In this document: positions 11,601-25,431 of the stretch, piece by piece
Layout: each line of letters begins with the position of its first letter
Numbering within the stretch: the first letter of the stretch is position 1
DNA from: Agrypnia vestita
Taxonomy: Eukaryota; Arthropoda; Insecta; Trichoptera; Phryganeidae
Reading direction: 5' to 3'
NCBI GenBank assembly: GCA_016648135.1
Contig: JADDOH010001511.1
Span: 84,086-148,085 of the forward strand
DNA length: 64,000 nucleotides
Translations under genes and position numbers: made by a program
Notes under the pieces: model-generated
Told to the model about the DNA's origin: nothing
The model's input: the letters and a program-made list of their open reading frames with translations, nothing else
Database searches by the model: none

Positions 11601-14378
11601 TGATATTTATCGTCGTCGATAATGGCAACTGTTTTATTAACTTTAATATCAAGATAACTGAAACACAGGTCTAACATCCAACCACTATTGTTAAGAATAT
11701 TATTGCATTGGAGATAGCCAGCAAGGAGGAATTTTTCATTGACTAGAGTTTCACATTCCGGTTGCGGTAAACTGCTATGAATGTTATAGTCACTCACGAT
11801 CATTAAATTACAATTTGGATGTTTATTTTTAATGTAAGACACAGTTGATAAATGACCAGAGTACGTAAGAGATGTGGGGGTAGACTGTATGGGTATAGGA
11901 GATGATTCAATTTGAATAGTATTATACACACATAATTTTCACATCATTTGGCACCATTCTGTTGCTTTTAGAATCGCACCATTAAAACAAAAATTTCGGT
12001 CCCGCCTAGCGCACGCTGTGCGTGTGCTTTTTGCCGGGAAACAGCATATATTGAAAATGCGAGACCACGAAATGCACTTGAAATTAGTGTTCCAGTAATA
12101 TCGAAATATAATAATTTTGTTTGATTTCACAACTAAAAAAAATAAATTACATGGTGGAGAAAGACTTAAACATCACAGCAACTACATGACATAGCCACCA
12201 CCGGTTCTCCTAATTCTGTCAAAAATACACTATATATATATGTTATTAAACATATTTTTCATTTATTTAAGGAAACGAGTCCCGTAATATTTAATACGAA
12301 ATAAGTAATGAAATAAAGAGAAACACACAAATATCAAACAATAAAACTGAAAAATTAAATGCTGGAACCTGGATTCGAACCACGGACCTCTGTCTTACGC
12401 AGACAGCGTGTTACCAATTTCACTATCCCAGGTACTTAATAAGTCGTCAATATTTGATAGTTATATGTTTCTCTTTGAATTATTAATTCGTTTATTTATA
12501 TTATTTCTTTTTTATTCGGGAAGTAATCGATTGTTACGAGAATATCAAACGAAGCTTTGACGTCTTCCCGCTAGTCGATTTCCGAACAATGGAAGTATTC
12601 TTTGCTAAACTGCAAATAAAGTATATATGTTATTTATATTTTTCATTTATTTATGGAAGCGAGTCCCGTAATATTTAATAAGAAATAAATAAATGAAATT
12701 AGAAACATATAACTTTTTATTTTAACTACACACACAATATTATAAGTTATTAAATTACTACCACAGTTTCGAGAGGAGCAGTCCCTCTCATCATCAGGTA
12801 TAGTTAATAACTAAACCTGATCATGAGAGGGACTGCTCCTCTCAAAACTATAGTAGTAATTAATAATTCATATTGTATATGTATCGTTAGTTAAATAAAT
12901 CGTATAGTTAAAATAAAAACATATTTTAAATTAAAATGTTGCACAACTAAGTAACTGCCAATCTTTCAATGATATTTAAGTGTAACTTCTACCATGCGTA
13001 TATGAGTATACAAACAAACAAAAATTTAATTAGATCATTAATGTCAGTTGTAAAACAGAAAATAAAATTATTAAAAGATATATTGATATTGAAGACTGAG
13101 AAGATGTATAAATCAGATAACTTTTTTCTAGTCACACCTATTGTCCAGGTTGTATGACTTCCTCGGACTGCCTGCACTGCTGGAGACCGGAGTGGCAGTC
13201 TGTGGTTTGTCCCCTTTCCAGTGGTGGCGCGGGTGGTGACTTCGTCTGGTGGGGGGCATTATGGTGTCTGCAAGAACCTGTGAACGATGCAATATCCTGT
13301 TTAAAAACATCCATAAATTATGCATAATAACTATTAATAAATAAAAATACAATGATAATTGGAATGAGTACATATTGACTGACTGTGCAGCTCTGGCTTA
13401 TACACAGATACTACCTTGTGAGGAGTGTTCCTTCCACTGACAACAGGTGGCTGCGGTGTGCGGTGTGGAGGTACTGGTGGGCGGTATTCCTCGGGAGACA
13501 GCGGGCATAGCTCTAGGGGGACTCCATGAGGAGGCAGAGGAGGAGCACTTGCCTCAGGTCTAGAAATTAAAGCACGTCTACATACTTGTTTTGTTTAACT
13601 TCATAACTGGAGAAACCAAATTTAATTATAAATTTTCGTACAGTACATAATCGTAAAACTATATTTTTCCAAAATATTAAGCATGCAGAAATCCGCAGTA
13701 AACATATCGACATATATTTACAGCTGAAAAATTGTAATACTAAGCATAACTGTGATACTGATCCCTTAGGTGATTTGGTCTTGCGGGCCAAATGAATAGC
13801 ATGAAAAATGTATGAGCGTTGACAGAACCAGAAAGAGAGGATATCTATAGAAAATTTGATACGAGGTAAACCTAGATGATAATCCTATTAAAAGATTCAA
13901 CAATCAAAAACTGACATGACAATACTTATGAATGTGGATGAGGCAAGAGTTAAGTTAGGACAGTAAAGTATTGTGCTCCATCCTCTGCTTATCCTCGCAG
14001 CGAAACATCCTAATGGTAATTTAGTTGGTTAGAATGTGACTGTGTAATTGATGTAAATACTTACTGTAGTTTTTCCAGTGCTGATTAAAAATCTCAATAG
14101 AATTTTATGCATTGTGCTGACACTACCAAAAAGTTTATTGTTTATTTTCAGGTTTGATGATAATCTGACAGATTCTGGACAAGGTTCTATCACGAATGTA
14201 ATAATGTCATTAAGCTCAATATCTCACGTTATATCTTGTGCACTGCTGTATTGAGATTACTTTACTGCAGCTTAATTTATTTAAATCCTATCTAGAGACA
14301 ATACTACTGACCAATGACAAACAATAAGACACCAAACAATTTAATGTGACACTTTTCAATGTAGAATGGTGATCTTTA

Positions 14379-14427
<49 letters not shown>

Positions 14428-16129
14428 AATTAAAAAAATACAACTATACTTACTGCCAGCTTCTTGTACTCTCATTCAAATTCGGTCTGCCAGAACGTCC
14501 TTGTCGATCCCTCTTGCAATATGTTGTAGTGTCGATAATTCTATTGTCATTGCTGGCACTCCTAGCTCGCCCTCCAATATTCCCCTGCGATGGCAGCACA
14601 ATGTGATTTGGATTATCGAAACTTGTAGCCATCACATTTCCATTAGCGTTGTTATCAGGTTTGATTGCATCATCGGGATCAGCGTAGTTCAGATTAAGGG
14701 GGTTGCTTGTGATTCTAATTTCGCGGCCGAGGTGATTTCTATTGGCTAAGTCGGCATGTGGCGGGGGTAGCGGAGGTTGTGAGCTATTACGGTTGACAGC
14801 GTGTACTTGATGTCCAGTATGACGTTCGATCGATGCACGACCTGAAATGATAATTAAAGTAAATGTCTTCAATAAGTAGGTACAAAGTTGCAAGTAACCC
14901 TCTTCATACACCCATACTTCCGTTCCATCTACCCACTGGATGAAGCAAGTGGTAATGATAATATTAGTATAGTAGTAAAATTCATTTACTAAACCTATAC
15001 ATATAAACACTTACCAAGCCAAACCCAATCATGTGCATTAGTCGTGGATTCTCTTGGTGGTTTTCGATTATCTCTTCCAATACCCAGACTTGTTCCGATG
15101 AGTCCAGCGACTTGAATCTTTCCAGATTCAGCAATTGGCTGTAGAGGCATCCCTGGACCGATTCCTGTGACTGCTTCTGGACCAACTGGTTTAAATTTGG
15201 AAGCGTAGACAACACAAGACACCACAAATATCTGCAATAAAGTTATACTCAACAATTATATATGTACGTACTTTGTAAGTTAAATAAAAAAAACTTTACC
15301 AGGCTCACAAAAATCATTAATTATTAAAAATAGTGAGTGATGTAGAGGAGAAAAATATCTGATATTAAAATCTAGTTGCTAAAAACATAGTAAAAACCGT
15401 ACTTTGATAAAGGGTGGCAATTTTATTGCAGCAATTCCCAATTTACAAGGCATGCTATGAAGCATTTCCATGATGACATAAAAGTGAAGATTTAAAAAAA
15501 AATTAAATGTCATAACATTATTGCAACATATAGGTCCAAGATCTAGAAAACTAAAAACTGGAATTAGGGAACACCAATTACAAATGTCCCTCAAATAAAA
15601 GAATTTATTTAAAAATTTGTTTGTTGGATGTAAACCCACTACATATATATGGGGTGTAAAAGCAAAGGCAGCAATATCCAAAAAAAAATTTATGCAGTCA
15701 TCAACGATTACTAATTTATAATGTATTGAATTCGAGATTTTATAGGAAACATAGCCTATAAATTGATTGGAATTGTGATTTTGGATGGGATAGATACATT
15801 CAATATAGAATTCAGTACATTCTAAATTAGTAATCCTCGGTGACTGCATTCAAAACATTTTTTTGATATTGCTGCCTTTGATTTTATACCCCACGTATTA
15901 CTTATTGTATTTTCTTATGACATTTTGTATTTATATTGTTGATATTATTACATTTTTTGTCATGTTATTCCTATGTACTTAGATAACTATGCTTCTTTTT
16001 TATGATAATATAATAATAATAGCTTCAATCACGGAATGTATTATTAATAAATAAAAAATTAAGCTTGTTTTTTATAATGATATAATAAAGAGATATACCT
16101 TTATTATGTGATATATATATAATATATAG

Positions 16130-16160
<31 letters not shown>

Positions 16161-19100
16161 ACAAAAATCATACTTCCATAGCAAATACTTTAGTCGCAAG
16201 AGCCAAGAAATTAGCAGACGATGAAAATATCGAAAACGAAATAACCATACTTAAAGAAACTCTCCGCTGCAACAACTTCTCTGAACATATGATTCGAAAG
16301 GCTTTCACACGAAAAACTAGGTCTTCCACAGACTGTGTAGAAATGAAAAAACCTTCAGGAATTGCCTTTCTGCCATATTTTAAGGGCATCACAGACAGGA
16401 TTGGAAAAGTCCTAAAAAACAATAACATCAAGCCCATTTTTCATGCTGAACGGAAAGTTTCTCAAGTATTAAGAAACATAAAAGACAACATTCCTTTGGA
16501 AGCGCATGGTGTATATGAAGTTCCATGCAAGACATTCTAGGGCACATACATCGGACGTACGAATCGAAAAATATCCGCAAGAATAGACGAACATCGCGTC
16601 GATGTAAAACGTCGAAAAAGTACATCCACGTTGATTCAGCATATGATAACTGAAGGACACAATATATACTTTGACAATGCCAGGGTATTGGTGACATTAA
16701 ATAAAGAGAGTCATCGAGTATATAGAGAAGCGATAGAAATCGAGAAAAGAACATACAGTCTAAACACTCGAGATGAAGACTTCCTATGACTTCCTATGGC
16801 TTGTAAACCGATTCTCGCAAAACGAAAACTTAAAACTCAGAAAAATACCATTACCAAACCAGTTGTCTCTTGTACGATACCACCAACTGCACCGACACAT
16901 CAAAATCTCTAGTTATTCAATCGGTCATACATGAATCACCCAGCACAAGTAGACAAAGTACTTTACATGACTCAGCACCTATACCTACCGATAAATTACG
17001 AAGATCGCAGAGATTAAAAGAAAGAAGTTCTAGTCAAATAGTCAAGTGAGTTTCGATACCACAGAGGGCGCCAGTATCAACACAATTTGAGGGCGAATAA
17101 ATTGAACTTCACAATTCGAATCAGAGATGGCATTAGTTTCGCTCACAACTGATACATTAAACATGGCGACGATTTAGTTACACTGAACTGAACTCGAAGT
17201 ATGACAGCCTCACTACTTCATGATGCGACACAACACGCTCGATCTTCCGGACCGAGGGCCGGGACGACCAACAGCCTCGACCAGCGCATCCAATTTATGA
17301 TTTTTTTGTAAATAAATAAATATTATTTAAGATGTAGCTGTGTACATTATTTTAGCTATTTATAAGTTATAATAAGGCGGCACTATACATAAAGTGTCGC
17401 GCCTAATTAATTTGAAAATTTTTAAATATTAACACGTAAAATGTTTAGTGGGTTTTTTATTAGTCTTTTTTACCCATCCGAATTCATGTAAATAAATCAA
17501 CTTATGATGTATAGATAATAAGTATTTAGAAAAAGTGTCAAAGCTATAGAGCTGATGCACTTGTAGCAGTAGATAGTCTAGCCACATGTAGAGTACTCAG
17601 AGTATCGTAGACTCTAAGGAATCGGAAAAAAAAAGTATGAGAGCCTTATTGGTGAGAGACTTTCATGTCACCCGCGAACAAGTACAGCTAGTCCGTAACT
17701 TTTGAGGCCTTTTTAGCCTTGACAAAGGCATGTGATTCCGTGTCGAAACATCGGCCTAGGTCTTCTCAGGGAGACCATTTACAGAAAAAGCGAGATATTC
17801 CAGAATCTACTTTTGTTACATACAATAACGCTCGCGGAAACCCCAAGCAAAACATATATATATACATAATAAAGGGATATATTTAAATTATTTTGTAGCT
17901 CTTGTTTAAATCATGTATCCATAGTATCTGCAGAATTTAAGATTGGGCACAGCTTTGCTACTTGACAAGAAAATATAAAGGTTTCCTACAGGAGTCGTAG
18001 GTTGTGCGCGAAAAAGGTTGTGATATGAAATCTTCGAAGATGCCATGTGACAATTTAGTACTGCATTATAGGTGAGGTTTCCAGGACCAAAATCTGAAAC
18101 CCCAAGAATACTCAACCGGGAAGTATCCAGATAAATCCTGATATCAGCAAATTCATCAAAATATCAAAAAATATATACAATAAATATATGTTATCAAAGA
18201 TAGTAGAACCTCATTAATTCTAAATTCAAGGAATGCGGAACCCCACTAAATCAAAATCATGGAAACAAAAAAAATTCGATGCGATTGAGAATTTCACTAA
18301 AAATCCTTAAAAAAGACGTTAATTTTATAAAAAAAAATATTTTTGTAATGTATTTTTGCATAATTCAAGAAATCATTTTGAAGTATGCTAATAATAATAT
18401 ACTATATTATGAAGTATGCTAATAATAATAAATGCAAAGATCGTTTCTATTACCGAAGTACCCGATCTAAATATAATAATTATGTTGTCTGTCTGGGATT
18501 CGTGGCAACATGGCAACCAACCAACATAGCCACCACCGCTTCTCAATGGCCCATCAAAAATATACTATATATAAACTACACATTGCAAGAGCAGGGCTTA
18601 GATAGACGCCAATCATTAATTTACACCTCCTACGTTTGACAGGATTTTTATTATGCATGATAATAAATAAGTAATACTTAAATTATGTTCTGTGATTTTT
18701 CACGGGTGTACGGCTAGTATTGGGTATATTTTCTGTTTTCACTCGCGAAAAAAGGAAAATTATTTTTTCCATTTTGTCACATTTGGATGGCCGTAATCAA
18801 AAATATTTGAATTTATGGAAGGCTCTTTCAATCTTTACTTGATTTTAACATTCAATTTTTTCGACTCAGATCAACACGTGACATAGTTATTAGACATACA
18901 ACTAAAACTTCCGCGCAGATCAAGGCAGTCAACTGAAGAAAGCTAGCTTAGGATTCCCCATTTTTAGGGATCGTGACATATTAATATGTATAGATAAAGT
19001 GTATCCCACAAGATACCGTATAAAAGACACTTGATCAAAAAACCCACAAAGGTGCACGTGATCAAAAAATCATGTTTTCAAAAAAATCGCGTGCATTATT

Positions 19101-22100
19101 ACATTTTTATAACTTTTTAAAAAAAGTTATGGGGCTTAAATATATTAATTAAATAACAACATTATGGGACTTAAAATGTATTTATTGATTTATGGCGCAA
19201 ACAAATCGCTCTTTGAGGGCAGATTGCCTTATTTAAGAAGAAGAAGAAGATTTATGGTGCAAGTAACTAAAATTTATTTCGAATTACGAATTATCAGGGT
19301 TTTAGAATTATGTATTGGGGTTAATCAACTATGAAATTAATAATTTGAGATTTGTGTGTTCTAGAAATTTCGAAAATATCAGGGTTCAAATGAATTCATA
19401 TTTTACTGTAATAGGTAACCTCCAGCAACAATCAGATTATCTAAAACCTCATGATTGACAGATTTTTTAGTTTAATTGAAGATATGTGACAAATTGACCA
19501 ACCACAATAGCACAGCAAAACGCAGCCAGCAAGACGTACATTCCGATTTCAACAGGCGTCATGTGAGGCGCATGCCTCCGCACTCCTCTTCCCCCCATCC
19601 CACTCAACCCGCCCAGCTGCCGGGCCTGGACCGTTGGTTCATGATTGTTTTCATCCTTCAATGGAATTCCTAGAAAATATATAAAAGCGATTTGCATTAT
19701 TTAATTCATTAAATTTTGTAGTATAAATGAGTCGGTTACTTATTATATAAAAGATAAAATGTACTGATGGTCTTTGCAAACTCATATGACAAAAGGCTCA
19801 TAAATGGATTCCTTTGGAAAAAACAATAAATCTGTACATTGCATATAATTATATATACATAATAGGCTTTTTATGCTATTATGCATATATTTAGCTAAAT
19901 TAAATTCTAATTGACCTGCTAACTTGTTACAAATAATTAAAAAACTATAATATATTCAACAGTGATACCTCATTCATGATTACTAGAATGATGATCTTTG
20001 AACTTTGGACCCGGATAAAAATAAAGGCTGTGCACAAGATGAATTTCATAAATATGTTCACAAAAGATATCATACGCAGAAATCGACTCCGTAAATTAGC
20101 TATAAGTTGGTTTCTCAGTTCCCACACATTAACAACTAACAATTAAGTTATGAAGGTTACTTTAAGCCATTTCAGGAAAATATACTCAAGCCTTACTTAC
20201 CGAGAAACTGAAAAAAACTGATTTATGCATATGTACCTATATATAGCAGGTGCGTGCACTGAGAGCAAGGAGCATGACTTTTATTTAAACACATATTTGG
20301 AAAAAAAAATTGAATAAATATTTAGCTGGCAGAATATTATGAAATATTAAAATCTGAATAATATGTTAATTATTGTGATAGGAATATTACGAGATATAGG
20401 TAGGTATATCTTATTTCGGTTTCTTTTCAAAATATATGCTTAAGAAAAAGTCATGCTTCTGGTTCTCACTGCATGCCCCTGATCTAAAGGTATATATTTC
20501 TAGTTGCTTCTATATCTAGAAGTGAATTGTGAGAATTTTCAACAAAATATGTATTGGTAAAATTAAATGTAGAAATGTAAAAAAAAAAATTGTTAAAATT
20601 ATTTACAAATTAACCCAACGTGCTTTGAAATGATATAAAATTTAAAGAAATAAATTTTAAAAATGTATAATGTGTAAACTTAAGCTGTGCATGGTGTAAT
20701 TAAATATTGCAAAAATATCTATTCAGTTTAATTTATTAGAGCTGTCAACGGGGATATTTTGATGCTTAGGCCTAGATACAGGATAAAACAAATACTTTCA
20801 TGATAATGCAACAATCTGCACTCAAGTGATGACATTTAGGTATCATGTAGGTGTAAGTAAATACTTGTATTTAAAACTATTAATTGTAGATCTACAAACA
20901 ATTATTTAAATTGATTCATTCATAATAACATATGGTACAAGAATTATTTTTGCAACTCAGAAGTGGCCCACAGTTGACAACCCTGAGTTTTTAAAGATGC
21001 CTTAAAAAAACATGCCATCAACCTTTGCAAGGTTTTTTAAAAATTGTTATGCAAATTTTTATAAGTAAACAAAAAATAATGAAGCACATATAGAATAATT
21101 AAAAATATATGTTTCACCACCATTCGATAAAAGGCAGATGAAGTACAATATTACCAATGATATTTTTAACAAAGCGTATCTTCTTCTGATTTTTTTCGAC
21201 GAAAAAGCTTAAAGCATCCATAATACAAAAAATTATTTACAAATTAATGAATATGATGATGTGATGAATTCCATGAATGGAAGTCTCCGAGTTTAGAATG
21301 AATCAAGCATTATTAACACCAAATTAAGGCAGCTGCCCTAAGATAAATCATGCCAAGTACCAATCAGAATGTCGTGCAAGTCGGAGAGGGGACCTTTGCT
21401 ACCGCCGCTGCTGCGCATAATGTCATCATTCTGTGGAGTATCAGGTCTCTGGGGAACTTCACTAGCTGAGAAATCCACCTGGACTGTGGCTGTTGCTGTT
21501 GCTAATACAACTCCCGTAGCCGTGCTGGCAGCGGGGTCTCCCTTGCCCGATGGTCCGCGAGACTTTGGAACCACACCAGCACCACCTCTGCACTCCTCGG
21601 CGAGAAGAAGTGTGACTTTCAACAGTTCTCCATTGCCTAATTCAAAAATAAATACAACATAAGTTAAAGTTTCACTCCCATCAAAACACTAATCCTACGA
21701 TGAAAAGCTAAAGGTTTGTTGTTATTTTAAACTCTTTTAGCAAGTACGGAGTTAATATTGACACAACTAATCTGACTGAATATAGTGAATGCTAGATAAG
21801 TATATACATAATATTTAAAATATGTAGAAAGATATAAAATCGATCAATCAAATCATCAATTAACATAGACAATCATTACCGAAGAGATAGGAAACATGGA
21901 TCATCAATTAACGTAAATAATCATTACTGTAGAGACAGGAAACACAGATCATTAATTTACTGGCTGTTTGAAAACTGACCTTCACCAACAGCAATGACCC
22001 GAGGATGATGCGAAGCTACCATGGGAGCAAATGCTACGACATCTGGATCCAGGCTCTCTACCTTTAAGATATAGTCGTCCATCACAACGTCACGTAATGG

Positions 22101-25100
22101 AGTGCGAGAGCCATCAGAGAATTCTATATCTATATCAAGTAGTCCTTCCTGGAATATAAAAAACTCACTGAGTATCTTAACCAGTACCTTAGTAACTTGA
22201 ATTTTTATTTAAAAAAAGCAAATATAAAGAAAAAATTTTTTTTTTTTAATAATATCCAAAAATATAGAGTAAATTGAGCAGTTTAAGAAAATAAAACGAC
22301 AATAGAAATTGACAATATTTTTATATATGTATGTTCATTGGTGTACGTTGCATTGTGCAGAATGATCATTTAAGCCTGCTTACACAGGTTGTAAGCCCTG
22401 GACCATTGTACAAAAAAGACTTCCATACACATTTTTCATATAAATAGCTTTGTCTCTGAGACTTCTATAATAAATCTTAATTAGAAAATAGAAATTTTGC
22501 AGATTTGATAGCATACATAGGAGCCCTTGATATGCTTATGTGGACTACTTTTTTTACTAAACCATGTATTGACTACCCCTGATAATGCAAATTATGACAA
22601 AAATATCTGAAAACATGAAATTTTTACAATGCTTTTGTTAAATTTCCTCCAGCAAAAAAACATTAGGGTTAAAGTTAAAATTAAAATGCCATATGCTTTG
22701 TTACAATAAAGTATCACATAAAAGCAATTTTACAGAAGAGCTGTTTGAAGTTTGGCTTAAAATACAAAATGAGCGTATTTGTCAACTTTAATATGTTTTA
22801 TAATAGGTTTTTTTTTAAAAAAAGTTTTTTTTTAAATTTCGTATTGCTAAGAGTATTTTCTATGTGTATTGGTACAAAAAAGTTAAAAATGCATTTTTGG
22901 TAGATGTCCGCGTTTATGTAGAGACCATCAAAGTAATATCGTATTATGGCAATATATACAGAGTCCAAGACATAATTACCTTCGACCTTGTATATTCTGC
23001 CATAATACGTTATGTGATTTTTACTTTGGATCTCACAAATACTACATGTGGAAGTTCTACAAACACTTTAAGCAGAAAATGCAAATAAAGGAAAATATTT
23101 ATTTTTAAATGAAAATACCTGGTACTGTGCCGTGAGTCGTCTTGTTACCGTAGTTTCAGAAATGTATCCGTTTTCAATAGCATTATCTGGTGAAATATTC
23201 AACTGAAGTCCAGAGATAACTCTCACAATTAGCCGAGATATGGATACTTTATCACTTCCAACCCGAATCTCCCGAGCTCCAATTACTCTTCCTGTAAAAA
23301 AAATTTATCATCGCTCAACTCTAAAGTACATTCTTGAATGCCAGCTTGATATGGAACATCTTTCAATCCAGAAACTTTTTTTTTACTCTTCAACAGGTCA
23401 AGAGGCCCTATTAGGCCCGAAGCGAAATTCACCACAAAACACCCAAGCTTGAGTAAATCACGAAGATTAATTATGACCTTACTGGGAATCGAACCCGGAA
23501 CCCTTGGTGTGAGAAGCCAGTGATATGCCCACTGGGCTATGAGGGCCGCCGTAATAATAATTCTTAATAATACCACAACTATAATCAACCAAATTGTTAA
23601 AGGACTTAGAGCCGGTTGTATCAACTTGGTTTATAGTAATAGTTTGTTTAGATTTTTATGATTTATTTTTTTATGTTTGCTTAGTGGAAATTGCAAAAAT
23701 CTGCGCTTTAAATGAAAGATTAACGAATGGGGACCCACCACTTTCCCAGGGCCGTTCTATGAGCCGACGGCTCCCATATCGGCCCTACTCTTGCGTCGCC
23801 AGGTTGACATTTTTCTTATTTAAAGCCATCCCTGTGCGGCGCCCGTGTATAGGGGGAACGCCGCAAGGTTCTGGCAGCAAAAAACCCATTCGTTGTCCCC
23901 TCCACCAAGAACTTTCTTTATTAAATCAAATACAAATACAAGAAAATTAAAAGCAAATAAAAGAAATAGATTTGTGCAGCGGCATAAAAATCAGAAGTAG
24001 AAAAACAAAAGCAAAGAAAAATAGAAATAAAATCAGGTTAAATACAAAATCAAAATAAAAAGAAGATAGCAAAATAGTAACATAAAACAGTATAAGCGAG
24101 GAAGAAAACAGGTTAAATTCATAAGCAAAAATAGCAACAAAATAGTATCATAAATTATCCAAGAAAAGAAAATTAAGATATAAAAACAGGTTAGAAAAGA
24201 AGCAAAGTAGTGATACACAAAGTATACGACAGTGGAGCCGTCACACAAGAAGTTGGAGAGAAGGATCTGGTGGAAGGGACAGTGGATATGTGGGTTTTTT
24301 GGATTTAAACGACACTCCCAACAGGGAGGGACGCATACAAAAGGATAGGAGTTCAGTTCTTGACGCCCGCAGGATCCACGGTCATAGCAGATAGCTCACC
24401 CACGAATCAGATCCCAGCGCGACATCCACGTCCGGGCATAGGCTCGAAGGAGTCTGAGATTATTACCTTTTTTAATGAGGTCATCGTTCCTAGGTGAACG
24501 ATGCCCCACTCCTTCCAACTCGCTTAGCATCTCCTCTCTCGCGTCATTCAGCATCGAGCACTCCCAAAGAATGTGCCCCGGAGTCTGTCTCACACGCCCA
24601 CAAGCACACCACGGGTCCTCAGCGAGTCCAAGATCAAACAATTTGCTCCTAAACTCACCATGGCCCGCGATGAGCTGCATAGCATAGTGGTCAAGCTCCG
24701 GAGGACCCTCCTTGCCCATGTCGCATGCGGCAACTCTAGGGAGAAAGGAATAAGTCCATCTCCCCTGGGTGGCCGCGTCCCATCTCTCTTGCCACTTTCG
24801 CAACATAACCGTTCAAACCCTCTCGAACAGTTCCCGGTATCTAGTATTCGAAGGGCTGAATATCTCACAAAATGAAAGATTAGTATAAATCAATTTGATA
24901 CAACCAGCACATAATAAAATAAAAGACAAATACCGGTAATAGGTGAAAGAACTTGAACTTCTGTCCGCCCAGTGGCCTTTCCCCTGAGAGATCTTCCTCT
25001 TAGGGCAGCCAATCGAGGGTCAGCAACACGAAGCAACGGTAATACCAACTCTGTTACTCGGAGCCATGTTCTACGGGAGACGAGATAACTAACTCGACCT

Positions 25101-25394
25101 GAATCATGGTCTGTTGCCAAAAAGCGAGCATAAACCTGAAACCAAAATATTATTAAATAGTCTATGAGGGAAGAAGAATCAGTTTTAAAAAAATCTTCAA
25201 ATCTATCTATTAAAATGTTGTTATTTTATGTATTTGTAGTTAATTATTTTTGATAAGGTTTTAATTAATGGACACTCCAACCTAACTGAACGTAGGTAAA
25301 TTCGTAAATTCAAATTGTATGATATCTTCAGCGGCGTGCAATAGGTATAAAGTTAGGTTATACTGTGACCGACTACACATATATTTAAAATATA

Positions 25395-25431
<37 letters not shown>

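Noticed and set aside
11459..11929. Independent host gene of 156 codons on the minus strand
   Set aside because: DYNI, LDLCFS and YHPAL blocks place it in a LINE endonuclease remnant, and the ends run into unrelated sequence.
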